From: Pseudomonas frederiksbergensis
Lineage (GTDB): Bacteria; Pseudomonadota; Gammaproteobacteria; Pseudomonadales; Pseudomonadaceae
Direction: 5' to 3'
Assembly (NCBI RefSeq): GCF_003732705.1
Contig: NZ_MOBR01000007.1
Span: forward strand, 1-64,000
Length of the DNA: 64,000 bases
Under the pieces are notes generated by a model that saw nothing but the letters and a program-made list of their open reading frames with translations, did no database searches and was not told the origin of the DNA. This document shows, piece by piece, positions 34,785-43,197 of the stretch. A program made the translations under genes and the position numbers. Positions within the stretch are counted from its first letter, which is position 1, and each line of letters opens with the position of its first letter.

Positions 34785-36065
34785 TCAGCCACCTCGACGG
34801 GGTGAGGTGCTCGCGTAGTTTTGTTTTTCGGTGGTGACCGTTTTGGGTGTTCGCATCAACAAAGGGCCGAACGTCGCCAGCAGACCCAGCATGATCAACG
34901 GGAAAAACATCAGCCTGCCCAGGCCGAAGTTGCTGACAATCACGGTGATGGCGGCCGGCCCCACCAGCATCCCGGAGAAGCCGATGCAATTGACGATGCC
35001 AATGTTGCGCCCCGCGTGTTTTGGATCGCGACGTCCGGCGGCAGAAATCATCAGCGGGGCGATGCAGGACAGGCCCAGGCCGAACAAGGCGAAGCCGACA
35101 ATGCCGGTCGGCGCCGTGCCGCCAAGGATGGTGATGGTCATGCCGAGGACACACAGCGTCCCGCAGCCGAAAACCACCCGTGAATTACCGAACGCGACCG
35201 CCAGCCGATCACCGAAAAGACGCCCGACAAAAGCGGCGCCGACGAAGATGGAAACCGCCATGCCGGCCGTCGAGGTCGTTGTCGAGAATTCGCGCCGAAT
35301 GTACTCCTGACCCCAGTCGGCAATCGCGTTTTCCCCCATCATGCTGCCGAGTAACAGAGTCCCGAGGGCAATCATCACCAGCAATGTTTTGGTCGATGGG
35401 CCTTTGCCGGCCTCATCGGTCGAGCGGGCGCCGGTGTGCCATTCGCCGGATGACGCGTCGGGCACATCATGCTTGCCGAGCAGCCATCGGCTGAAAAAAC
35501 AGCCCACGACAAACAGCAGCACACCCAGCACGGTGTAGGGCACTTGCACGCTGTCGGTATAGAAACCGGTCAGCCAACTGCAGACCATCCCCAGCACAAA
35601 ACCACCCAGCGAATAGCACGCGTGGAACCCCGACATGATCGAGCGCTGGTAGAAGCGTTCGACTTGAACGCCGTGGGCATTCAGCGCGGTATCCAGCGCG
35701 CCACGCAGCAGCCCGAGGATGACGCCGAAGCACAAGGCGAACCAGAATCCGCTGACGAAACCCAGCGGAATAATGGACAGGGGATACGCGAGTGCACACA
35801 CCGTGATCACCGGTTTCGCGCCGAAGCTGTCCAGCAATCGCCCCACAAACAGCGCACCGGTTGCCGAGCCTACGCCGACCCCCAGTGCGATCAGGCCGAA
35901 ATTCCCGTCACCCAGTTCGCCGGTTAAACCCAGTTGCACCCTGAACACGCTGACGCCCGTGGACCAGATATACATCAGGGCGCCGATCATCATGAAGCCG
36001 ATGAAAGTCGCGATGCGCGCCTTGCGAATGCGCAGGGGGATAGGTGTTGCCGGAAGGTTGTTCAT
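34785..36065 (-). CDS. MFS transporter
   Basis: A 426-residue, 12-helix transporter. The loop 2-3 motif is GRLLDSFGAKPVI and the later one is VGRLFGDRLAVAFG. It is most like sugar/proton MFS carriers of the FucP or YbjJ type. ATG 36065 lies 45 bases from a perfect palindromic operator (36111-36128), shared region with the divergent MFS gene. Likely uptake or export of the compound handled by the LacI regulon; the substrate is unknown. The short gap to the convergent GH13 gene has no strong terminator. Confidence 0.85.
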   Translation of the reverse strand: MNNLPATPIPLRIRKARIATFIGFMMIGALMYIWSTGVSVFRVQLGLTGELGDGNFGLIALGVGVGSATGALFVGRLLDSFGAKPVITVCALAYPLSIIPLGFVSGFWFALCFGVILGLLRGALDTALNAHGVQVERFYQRSIMSGFHACYSLGGFVLGMVCSWLTGFYTDSVQVPYTVLGVLLFVVGCFFSRWLLGKHDVPDASSGEWHTGARSTDEAGKGPSTKTLLVMIALGTLLLGSMMGENAIADWGQEYIRREFSTTTSTAGMAVSIFVGAAFVGRLFGDRLAVAFGNSRVVFGCGTLCVLGMTITILGGTAPTGIVGFALFGLGLSCIAPLMISAAGRRDPKHAGRNIGIVNCIGFSGMLVGPAAITVIVSNFGLGRLMFFPLIMLGLLATFGPLLMRTPKTVTTEKQNYASTSPRRGG

Positions 36066-36110
36066 TGCGCTGCATTGTCCCTTTTGTTTTTGTGGGGTGT
36101 TTATGCAATT

Positions 36111-36128
36111 GAGTTATACGTATAACTC
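36111..36128. promoter_or_regulatory. LacI-type operator 1
   Basis: GAGTTATACGTATAACTC, a perfect 18-base palindrome with a central CG, as LacI-family operators have. It lies 46 bases upstream of the minus-strand MFS gene. Confidence 0.8.
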
Positions 36129-36265
36129 GTCGAAAGTAACATTTTCAGCCGATGGGCTGTCAACCCCATTTAGACTTGCGGCCAGAAAGGTAGGCGAACA
36201 AACACTCATTCATTTGGTCAGGCTGTGAGGCGTTGCCATGCTCGTCTAGCCTGATAAGTATTTTT

Positions 36266-36283
36266 GAGTTATACGTATAACTT
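36266..36283. promoter_or_regulatory. LacI-type operator 2
   Basis: GAGTTATACGTATAACTT, the same palindrome with one end change, 25 bases upstream of the plus-strand MFS start at 36308. Confidence 0.8.
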
Positions 36284-36307
36284 CATGTTTCCAGCACTGA
36301 GGTTTCC

Positions 36308-37477
36308 GTGTCGTCTCAAGAATTGGTACTGCCGTGCGCTACACCTCACATGGCGGCTTATCGGCTGACGTTTCTGTTGTCAGGCCTGTGCATGGGCGCC
36401 TGGGCACCGCTGGTGCCCTATGCGCGCAGTCGAGCCGGGGTCGACGACGGTGCGCTGGGTCTACTGTTGCTCTGCCTCGGCCTGGGTTCGCTGGTGATGA
36501 TGCCGCTCGCCGGTATCCTGAATGCCAGGAAAGGTTGCCGCTTTACCATGCACGTCGGCATCGCGCTGGTGCTGCTGACATTGCCGATGCTGGCGACCAC
36601 GCATTCATTCGCAGGCTTGATGTTCGCCCTGACGGTGTTCGGCGCCGGCTGCGGCTCAGTGGATGTGACGATGAATGTCCAGGGGGTCATGGTGGAGCGC
36701 GCGACCGGTCGCTCATTGATGTCCGGTTTTCATGGTTTGTTCAGCCTCGGAACGATCGTCAGCGCGGCGGGCATGACCGCGTTGTTATGGCTCGGCGCGA
36801 CGCCCTTGCTGGCCAGCAGTGTGGTGCTGATGGCGCTGGTTGCGTTTGTCCTCACCGCCGGGCGACACATGCTGGGGCGCAGCGGCGATGAAGGCAGTCC
36901 GATTTTTGTCCGGCCTACCCGAAAGGTCCTGTTGCTGGGCGTGCTCTGCCTCTTCGCGTTTCTCGCGGAAGGCGCGATTCTCGACTGGAGCGCGGTGTTT
37001 CTCTCCGAGGTGCGCGGGGTCCAGCATTCGATTGCCGGTCTGGGTTACGCCGCGTTCGCAGTGATGATGGCCTTGGGACGATTGAGCGGTGACCGGATTC
37101 TGCTGAAGCTGGGTTCACGCACGGTGCTCATCGGTGGCGGCTTGATTGTGATGCTGGGGTTTCTGATGGTCGTGCTGGCGACCGACTGGCTGTGGAACCT
37201 GGTGGGGTTTGCGGTGATTGGCGCCGGTCTGGCGAACATCGCCCCGGTTTACTTATCTTTGGCCGGCGCCCAGCGAACGATGCCGGGTGAGTTGGCGATT
37301 GCCGCGGCGACCAGCCTGGGTTACCTCGGCATCTTGATGGGGCCGGCGGTCATCGGGCTGTTTGCCCACGCGACAAGTCTGTCGGCGGCGCTGCTCGCCG
37401 TGGCCTCGTTAATGATCGCGGTCATGGTCAGTGCCACGCGACTGGTTCCGAAGGTTTCCCGTCAACGGGTACACTGA
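36308..37477 (+). CDS. MFS transporter (YbjJ-like)
   Basis: A 389-residue, 12-helix MFS protein. The loop motif GILNARKGCRFTM and the helix 5 region GSVDVTMNVQGVMVERATGR resemble YbjJ-type carriers. MSGFHGLFSLG is shared in form with the divergent MFS neighbour (MSGFHACYSLGG), so the two are distant paralogues driven from one regulatory region. The lacI gene follows 56 bases later and may be co-transcribed. Confidence 0.85.
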   Translation: MSSQELVLPCATPHMAAYRLTFLLSGLCMGAWAPLVPYARSRAGVDDGALGLLLLCLGLGSLVMMPLAGILNARKGCRFTMHVGIALVLLTLPMLATTHSFAGLMFALTVFGAGCGSVDVTMNVQGVMVERATGRSLMSGFHGLFSLGTIVSAAGMTALLWLGATPLLASSVVLMALVAFVLTAGRHMLGRSGDEGSPIFVRPTRKVLLLGVLCLFAFLAEGAILDWSAVFLSEVRGVQHSIAGLGYAAFAVMMALGRLSGDRILLKLGSRTVLIGGGLIVMLGFLMVVLATDWLWNLVGFAVIGAGLANIAPVYLSLAGAQRTMPGELAIAAATSLGYLGILMGPAVIGLFAHATSLSAALLAVASLMIAVMVSATRLVPKVSRQRVH

Positions 37478-37533
37478 GTGCATGTTTTTTCACGGACCTC
37501 GAACGAGGTTTCAAAAAGATCGGGAAGCAAGCG

Positions 37534-38619
37534 ATGGCATCCGTTTCAATGAAAGATGTAGCACTGGCGGCGGGGGTGTCCCAGCCTGCGGTGTCCTACG
37601 CTTACAATCGCCCCTCCAAACTGTCGCAAGCCCAGCGTGAACATATCCTGGAGGTGGCGGCCTCATTGGGCTACCCGGGGCCGAACGTGTTGGGGCGCAG
37701 CCTGCGCTCGGGCAAGATCGGCGCGATCGGGCTGATGATGATGGACAAACTGTCCCTGGCATTTGCCGATCCCTGCACGATTGCCTTGTTGCGCGGCATC
37801 AGCGAGGTGGGCGAACTGGAAAACGTCGCGCTGACGCTGTTCCCGCTGAATAACAATCGCCTGGTCGGGCGTTCACCCGCCGCCAATCATGGCAGCCTGG
37901 CCCTGCGCGGGCTGGTGGATGGTTTGATTATTTCGACCTTGCCGGATGATCACCCGGCCGTGTTGGCGGTGGTGAAACAGAACATTCCGTTTGTGGTGAT
38001 CGATTCGCCGTTGGTGGACGACTCGTTTTTTGTCGGGATCGATGACCGAGGTGCCGCCCGCACGCAGATGCAACATTTGCTCGACCTGGGGCATCGCAAG
38101 ATCGGCGTGATCATTGACCGCCTCAACCCCGACGGTTATCGCGGCCCGATTGACCCGCAACGTTTCAAGAGCGCCAGCGAGCGCATTGTCCGGGAACGAC
38201 TGACCGGATACGTGGAAGCGGCGAGTGCAGCCGGCCTGGCCTTCGAGGACCTGAGCATTATCGAAGCCGGCGGGCTGGATTCGACGTCGGGGCAAGCGGC
38301 GGCTTTCACGCTGTTGACGTCCAATGACGTCACGGCGGTGGTGGCCTGCTCGGATGTGATGGCGATCGCCTGCATGAAAACGGCGCATGCGCTCAATCGC
38401 AACGTCCCGCAAACCCTTTCCGTGATTGGCTTTGACGATATTCCCGAGGCGGTTCAGCTCGGTTTGACCACGATTGGCCAGCCGATGGTGGAGAAGGGCG
38501 TCTACGCCGCGAGAATGCTGACCGAACAGTTGAATGCACCGGCCGGCACCCGTCTCGAACCCGAGCAGAAGATCTTCGCCACGAAATTAATTGTGCGTAC
38601 CTCGACGCTCAAGATCTGA
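37534..38619 (+). CDS. LacI-family transcription regulator
   Basis: A 361-residue regulator. The helix-turn-helix is at residues 5-27 (MKDVALAAGVSQPAVSYAYN) with hinge GYPGPNVLGRSLRSGK. The rest is a periplasmic-binding-protein-like sensor domain (VDGLIISTLPDDHPA; LDLGHRKIGVI; VIGFDDIPEAVQLGLTTI). It most likely binds TTATACGTATAA at 36111, 36266 and 42837, so it controls both MFS genes (and itself through the second) and the ThuA-TPP-GMC operon. The effector is probably a sugar or its derivative. Confidence 0.9.
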   Translation: MASVSMKDVALAAGVSQPAVSYAYNRPSKLSQAQREHILEVAASLGYPGPNVLGRSLRSGKIGAIGLMMMDKLSLAFADPCTIALLRGISEVGELENVALTLFPLNNNRLVGRSPAANHGSLALRGLVDGLIISTLPDDHPAVLAVVKQNIPFVVIDSPLVDDSFFVGIDDRGAARTQMQHLLDLGHRKIGVIIDRLNPDGYRGPIDPQRFKSASERIVRERLTGYVEAASAAGLAFEDLSIIEAGGLDSTSGQAAAFTLLTSNDVTAVVACSDVMAIACMKTAHALNRNVPQTLSVIGFDDIPEAVQLGLTTIGQPMVEKGVYAARMLTEQLNAPAGTRLEPEQKIFATKLIVRTSTLKI

Positions 38620-38629
38620 CACCACAAAA

Positions 38630-38681
38630 CCTGTGGCGAGAGACTTACTTGTGCCGAGGGAGCTTGCTCCCTCGCCACAGG
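38630..38681. repeat. REP-like hairpin between convergent genes
   Basis: CCTGTGGCGAG and CTCGCCACAGG enclose a smaller hairpin (GAGGGAGC, TT, GCTCCCTC). This is a second REP type of fluorescens-group Pseudomonas. It fills the gap between lacI and the GMC gene and may end both transcripts. Confidence 0.75.
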
Positions 38682-40283
38682 TTATTTGGTGAAATTCGCC
38701 GCCACCCGCAGGGCATTCGCCGCGATGGTCAGCGCCGGATTGACCGCCGCCGATGACGGGAAGAAAGAGCTGTCGACCACCCAGACGTTGTCCAGGTCAT
38801 GCAGCTTGCAGTTCACATCCAGCACGCTTGAAGCAGGGTCGGTGCCCATCACGGCGGTGCCGCATTGATGCGAGTTGGTGGCGATCCCCATGCGCGCTTT
38901 CAGAATCACCGGATAACCCGCCTCGCGCATGACTTTACTGGTCTTGCTCACCAAACCTTCATGGGCCTTGAGATTGTTCGGCGTCCAATGGACCTTGATC
39001 GCGCCGCGTTGCTGGTCATACGTGACCCGGTTTTCCCGTGTCGGCAAATCTTCAGACGTCAGGTACAGATCAACGCTGTGGTCGGTGATGTAGCGCGAGG
39101 CAAACTTTGGCAGCCACGGGCGCATCGATGTGATCATCGGCTCGCGGATTTTCCCCAACATCTGCACATTCCCCAGCGGAAACGCATTGTGCGGACTGGC
39201 GCTGTACCAGTCGTTAAGGGCCAGGGTCTTCTGAAAGATCACTTTGTTCTTGCGTCGCGGGTCCACCGCCAGCATGAAGGTGCTGTTGTGAACCATGTAG
39301 TTGCGCCCCAGTTGCCCGGAGCTATTGCCCAGGCCTTCCGGGTGCCGCTCGTTCGCCGACTTGAACAACAGCGCTGCACTGTTCACTGCACCGCACGCCA
39401 GCACGAAGCGTTTGGCGCGAAGCGTCACGTCGCGGCCATCGATCAGGCCACGGGCCTCGGTCACGCTGCGGCCATCGGTGCTGGTGATCAGTTGTTTGAT
39501 CGTGGTGCGGGTCATCAGCCTGACCGTGCCACTGCGCAGGGCCGGTCGCAGCGCCGATACTTCAGCGTCAGCCTTGGCATCGACCAGGCAAGGATAGCCA
39601 TCACAGGTTGAACACAATACGCAGTCACCGCCATCGCCATAATCCACCGCCGCCGGCATCACGAAGGGCTTGAGCCCGGAGCGGCGCATGCTGTGCTCCA
39701 GCGGGGCCAGGGCCGGGTCATGTTTGAGCGCCGGCTGCGGAAAAGGCCCCGAGCGCCAGGGTTCGCTGGGGTCGATACCCGCCTGGCCATGCACCCGGTA
39801 AAGTTTTTCAGCTTCGGCGTACCAGGGTTCCAGTTCCGCGTAGCTGATCGGCCATGCGGGGGACACGCCTTCGGCGTGCTGAATCTCGCCAAAATCCTCT
39901 TCGCGAAACCGAGGGAGCATGGCGCCATAGAATTTGGTGTTGCCACCGACATAGTAAAAAACGCCGGGGGAAAACGCTTGATTGGATTCATCCAGCCATT
40001 GCTCGGCATTGCGATAACGGCCGTCGCCGAACACCGATTCGGTACTCCAGTTTTGTATTTCCCGGGGCAGGAAATCACCCCGTTCGACGATCACAATATC
40101 CAGCCCACTCTCGCGCAACGCATGGGCAAAGGTCGAACCGCCCATGCCCGAGCCGATAATCACGACATCACAGTTGATATTGCCATCTGCATCAGGTGTC
40201 ACCACGTCGAGGACGCGCCGCTCGCGGCGCGCCCCCGGTTGTGGATTCAGCTCTGCATGATGCGAAATCAAGGCATCACTCAT
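38682..40283 (-). CDS. GMC oxidoreductase (sugar/polyol dehydrogenase type)
   Basis: A 533-residue FAD enzyme started at ATG 40283. FAD binding is in DVVIIGSGMGGSTFAHALRE; the end has NSHQCGTAVMGTDPASSVLD and VVDSSFFPSSAAVNPALTIA with the catalytic His/Asn pair. It is of the group with fructose, gluconate or glucoside-3-dehydrogenases, which lack the choline-dehydrogenase sequence pattern. A Cys cluster (CVLCSTCDGYPC) is in the middle. It is last in the operon, 17 bases after the TPP enzyme, and probably oxidises a sugar or cyclitol. Confidence 0.85.
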   Translation of the reverse strand: MSDALISHHAELNPQPGARRERRVLDVVTPDADGNINCDVVIIGSGMGGSTFAHALRESGLDIVIVERGDFLPREIQNWSTESVFGDGRYRNAEQWLDESNQAFSPGVFYYVGGNTKFYGAMLPRFREEDFGEIQHAEGVSPAWPISYAELEPWYAEAEKLYRVHGQAGIDPSEPWRSGPFPQPALKHDPALAPLEHSMRRSGLKPFVMPAAVDYGDGGDCVLCSTCDGYPCLVDAKADAEVSALRPALRSGTVRLMTRTTIKQLITSTDGRSVTEARGLIDGRDVTLRAKRFVLACGAVNSAALLFKSANERHPEGLGNSSGQLGRNYMVHNSTFMLAVDPRRKNKVIFQKTLALNDWYSASPHNAFPLGNVQMLGKIREPMITSMRPWLPKFASRYITDHSVDLYLTSEDLPTRENRVTYDQQRGAIKVHWTPNNLKAHEGLVSKTSKVMREAGYPVILKARMGIATNSHQCGTAVMGTDPASSVLDVNCKLHDLDNVWVVDSSFFPSSAAVNPALTIAANALRVAANFTK

Positions 40284-40300
40284 TTGAGCTGCTCCAGTTC

Positions 40301-42088
40301 TTATAGGTGCTGTTCGGAGTTGCGCAGTTCCTGGTACTCGTCCTGGCGTTCGTCGGTGATGTACGCCGGAATCGGGAAGTCCCACCAGCCCGGCACCCAA
40401 GGACCTGCGGCGTCACGGTCAGTCGGGATCTCGATCAGCACCGGCGCGTTCAGGTCCAGGGCTTCCTGCAGGATAGGCTCCAGGTCTTCCGGGCGCTCCA
40501 CGCGATAGGATTTCAGGCCGAACGCTTCGCCGACGGCTTTGAAGTCCGGGCTGTACGGCGTGCCATCCGGGTGGTTGAACTCGGTACCGATGTGGCGACT
40601 GGTCTGCTTGCGCTGGCCACCGCGAATCGACATGTACCCGGCGTTGTTCTGGATCATGAACACCACAGGAATGTTGTTGGTCACGCAGATCGCAATTTCC
40701 TGGGAGGTCATCAGGAAGTCACCATCGCCGAGGATGCACACCACCGGTTGATTCGGCGCCGCCAGTTTGGCGCCGATAGCGGCAGGCACCGCCCAGCCCA
40801 TGGACGAGAAACCGCCCGAGGTCAGGTGCGTACGCGGTGTGTACACCGGGAACGTCTGCTTGACCGCGCCCTGAGTGTTGCCGGAACCGACCACCACAAT
40901 GGTGTCCCGCGGGAAGATCTTGCGCAGGGCGCCCAGCGGACGTTGCGAGGTAAACGGGAAGCGATCGGAGTCGCGACGCCCCGCCAGTTTGGTTTCCCAT
41001 TCATCCTGATAGCCGCGCAGGTCGCTGAGGTATTCCTCGCGGTCCACGGTCTGGCCTTTCAAACCTTCGACGATGTGAGCCAGAGCGTATTTCGCATCGG
41101 CGCAGATGCCCACGGTGACCGGGTAGTTCTTGCCGATTTCGTGCGGATCGATGTCGATGTGGATCAGCTTCGACGGCGGAATCGCAAAGGTCACGCCTTT
41201 GGCATAACTGGACGACGACCAGTCGGTGAAGCGACAACCCACGGCGATGATCACATCGGCGGTGGACGCCACTTGGTTACCGCACAGCGTGCCGGTCTGA
41301 CCGACGCTGCCGGCGAACAGCGGGTGATCTTCCGGGAAGCCGCTTTTGCCGTTCCAGGTGGTCACCACTGGAATCTTCCAGGCCTCGGCCAGGGCGAGCA
41401 CTTCAGCGCTGGCCTCGCCGGTGATGACACCGCCGCCGATCACCAGCACCGGGCGTTTGCAGGCCTTCAGCTCTTCAACCGCACGGGCGGTGGCCGCCGG
41501 GTCCGGGAAGCACTTGCCGATCGGGGTGCGTTCTTCGAGGGCATGCAGGGTGACTTCAGCGGCTTCGGCCTGAACGTCCATCGGGATTTCCAGGTGCACT
41601 GGACCCGGGCGGCCGGTGACCATCGCGCTCCAGGCCCGATGCATCATGAACGGCAACTCTTCAACGCGGGTCGCGACCCAGTGACGTTTGGTCACCGCTT
41701 CGGCGATTTTCGGGAAGTCGTTGTCGGTGTAGCGTTCCAGCTCCTGCAACAAACCGTGGCCGCGCATGTGGGTGGGCGGCCCGCCGGTGATCAGCATCAG
41801 GCTGGTGGAGTCGGTGAAGGCGGTGGCCATGCCGATCACGGTGTTGGCGGCGCCGGCACCGATGGACGTGACCGCCGCCATCGGCTTGCCGCTAACCCGG
41901 TAGTAACCGTCGGCGAGGTGCACCGCACTCTGTTCGTGGAAGACCTGGATGAACTTGAGTTTTGAGTCTTCCTCAAGGAAGGCGTCGGTGAGGGTCCAGA
42001 TACCGTGCCCGGGGATGCCGGCGACGTATTCGACGCCATAGTTTTTCAGGGTTTGAGCCACGATCTGGCTGCCGGTCAATTTAGTCAT
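40301..42088 (-). CDS. Thiamine-diphosphate enzyme, acetolactate synthase-like
   Basis: A 595-residue ThDP enzyme with all three domains. The catalytic Glu is in VFHEQSAVHLADGYYR; the central domain has KACKRPVLVIGGGVITGEAS in shape; the ThDP motif is GDGDFLMTSQEIAI...NN. ATG 42088 follows AAGGAG and overlaps the stop of the ThuA-like gene (ATGA), so the two are translationally coupled. It could split or join alpha-keto acids or cyclic diketones (as IolD or IlvB do). The 53002-54285 gene is a shortened relative. Confidence 0.85.
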   Translation of the reverse strand: MTKLTGSQIVAQTLKNYGVEYVAGIPGHGIWTLTDAFLEEDSKLKFIQVFHEQSAVHLADGYYRVSGKPMAAVTSIGAGAANTVIGMATAFTDSTSLMLITGGPPTHMRGHGLLQELERYTDNDFPKIAEAVTKRHWVATRVEELPFMMHRAWSAMVTGRPGPVHLEIPMDVQAEAAEVTLHALEERTPIGKCFPDPAATARAVEELKACKRPVLVIGGGVITGEASAEVLALAEAWKIPVVTTWNGKSGFPEDHPLFAGSVGQTGTLCGNQVASTADVIIAVGCRFTDWSSSSYAKGVTFAIPPSKLIHIDIDPHEIGKNYPVTVGICADAKYALAHIVEGLKGQTVDREEYLSDLRGYQDEWETKLAGRRDSDRFPFTSQRPLGALRKIFPRDTIVVVGSGNTQGAVKQTFPVYTPRTHLTSGGFSSMGWAVPAAIGAKLAAPNQPVVCILGDGDFLMTSQEIAICVTNNIPVVFMIQNNAGYMSIRGGQRKQTSRHIGTEFNHPDGTPYSPDFKAVGEAFGLKSYRVERPEDLEPILQEALDLNAPVLIEIPTDRDAAGPWVPGWWDFPIPAYITDERQDEYQELRNSEQHL

Positions 42089-42801
42089 GACAGGACTCCT
42101 TGGGTTGATGAAAGCGGGGTGGAGGTCTCGATGCTTTTTGCGCGTCCGCGAGTCGCCCAGTTCAGGCCCTGCTTGGTCAGGCGGCGGATATTGGGGTCGG
42201 CGAGGTTGCTGGTGTCGTGGCCGATCGAGTGATAGAACACCCGGCCCTGACCCCACTGGCGAACCCAGGCGACCGGGCTGCGATGGCCCTTGAGCCATGG
42301 GAACGGATTGCCGTCGAACGTGGTTTCGGCCAATACGTGGATGTTCGGGTCGACCTGCATGTAGTACTGCTCGGACCGCACCTCGAAATCCTCGACGCCT
42401 TGGGTGACTTCATGGCTGTGATCGATGACGTTGACCTGGTACGGATGGGGAAAACCTTCGCCCATCGGATGCTCAAGAAACGATCCGCCCAGCACCCAGT
42501 GATACTTGAGGCTGGCGCGAAAAGCCGCGCCCGCACCGTGCCAACCCACCAGCCCGGTGCCGCTTTCGATGGCTTCGAGCAGGCGGTTTTCCTGGGAGGC
42601 GGTCAGGGTTTCCGTGGTGACGGCGTTGTTCCAGCCGATCACGATCAGGTCGTAACCGGTCAAGTCCCTGTCCAGTGTGAAGATGTCGGTGGACTCTTCG
42701 ACCTCGAAATCCAGCTCCTGAAAAACGGTCCGGGCCCATGCAGCAATTTCATAGGGGTAATGGCCGGGCCAGCCACCGAATAGATACAAGACTCGACTCA
42801 C
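42085..42801 (-). CDS. ThuA-like domain protein
   Basis: A 238-residue protein of the ThuA (trehalose utilisation, class I glutamine amidotransferase-like) fold. LYLFGGWPGHYPYE starts it; LVGWHGAGAAFR and GGSFLEHPMGEGFPH are the central blocks, and WVRQWGQGRVFYHSIGHDT the last. ThuA proteins act on 3-keto sugars in rhizobia. It is first in the operon ThuA-TPP-GMC; ATG 42801 lies 36 bases from the operator at 42837. Confidence 0.85.
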   Translation of the reverse strand: MSRVLYLFGGWPGHYPYEIAAWARTVFQELDFEVEESTDIFTLDRDLTGYDLIVIGWNNAVTTETLTASQENRLLEAIESGTGLVGWHGAGAAFRASLKYHWVLGGSFLEHPMGEGFPHPYQVNVIDHSHEVTQGVEDFEVRSEQYYMQVDPNIHVLAETTFDGNPFPWLKGHRSPVAWVRQWGQGRVFYHSIGHDTSNLADPNIRRLTKQGLNWATRGRAKSIETSTPLSSTQGVLS

Positions 42802-42836
42802 GGTTGGTCACCTCTTCAAGTTGGGTGTGATTATTA

Positions 42837-42852
42837 GGTTATACGTATAACC
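42837..42852. promoter_or_regulatory. LacI-type operator 3
   Basis: GGTTATACGTATAACC, a perfect 16-base palindrome with the same TTATACGTATAA core as the sites before the MFS genes. Confidence 0.8.
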
Positions 42853-43020
42853 GCTTATTTAAGCTATCACTCCGAATTGCTAAGTCAATGCCTATGTAAA
42901 TCTTTTGATGCCTGGTCGCTTGCGGCCCTTGATGCACGGGCTTCTAAGCCTTTAAGGGCGCGGGTCTTGGATGTCCGTTCATTCTTAGAAAGACCAGGTC
43001 GTCAGGTTTTAATAAGAAAA

Positions 43021-43036
43021 GGTTATACGAATAACG
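43021..43036. promoter_or_regulatory. LacI-type operator 4 (imperfect)
   Basis: GGTTATACGAATAACG, two changes from site 3. It lies 162 bases before the HisD-like gene and 185 bases from site 3, so it could serve either through looping or as its own site. Confidence 0.5.
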
Positions 43037-43074
43037 GAAGTTGCCGTTGTCAGTGCTTCAACACTGCGTCTGTG

Positions 43075-43114
43075 CTGCGTCAGATTGCGTCATCAATAAG
43101 GAGGCTGCGAAATT
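43075..43114 (+). promoter_or_regulatory. Shared 40-bp promoter block, copy A (HisD-like gene)
   Basis: CTGCGTCA, 2 bases, TTGCG, 15 bases, CTGCGAAATT. It aligns without gaps to blocks at 52899, 55705 and 59979. The half-site TGCGTC is repeated at 11 and 10 bases (43065, 43076, 43086), about one helix turn, as with AraC-type activators. The gene start is 84 bases after it. The region 42853-43197 holds no gene. Confidence 0.7.
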
Positions 43115-43197
43115 GCCCGGGGCAGGGGGGTAAGAAAAGATGGTCGCCAATGCTGAGTGCATCTGGCGTGCCCTCAAGAACCACCTGGAGCAAATTG

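Noticed and set aside
40307..41965. 552-codon plus-strand frame opposite the ThDP gene
   Set aside because: It is an antisense shadow in GC-rich coding DNA with no recognisable domain.
42877..43197. N-terminal extension of the HisD-like gene by 107 codons
   Set aside because: It has no homology to the family, covers operator-like and promoter-block sequence, and the ATG at 43198 has a good ribosome site.
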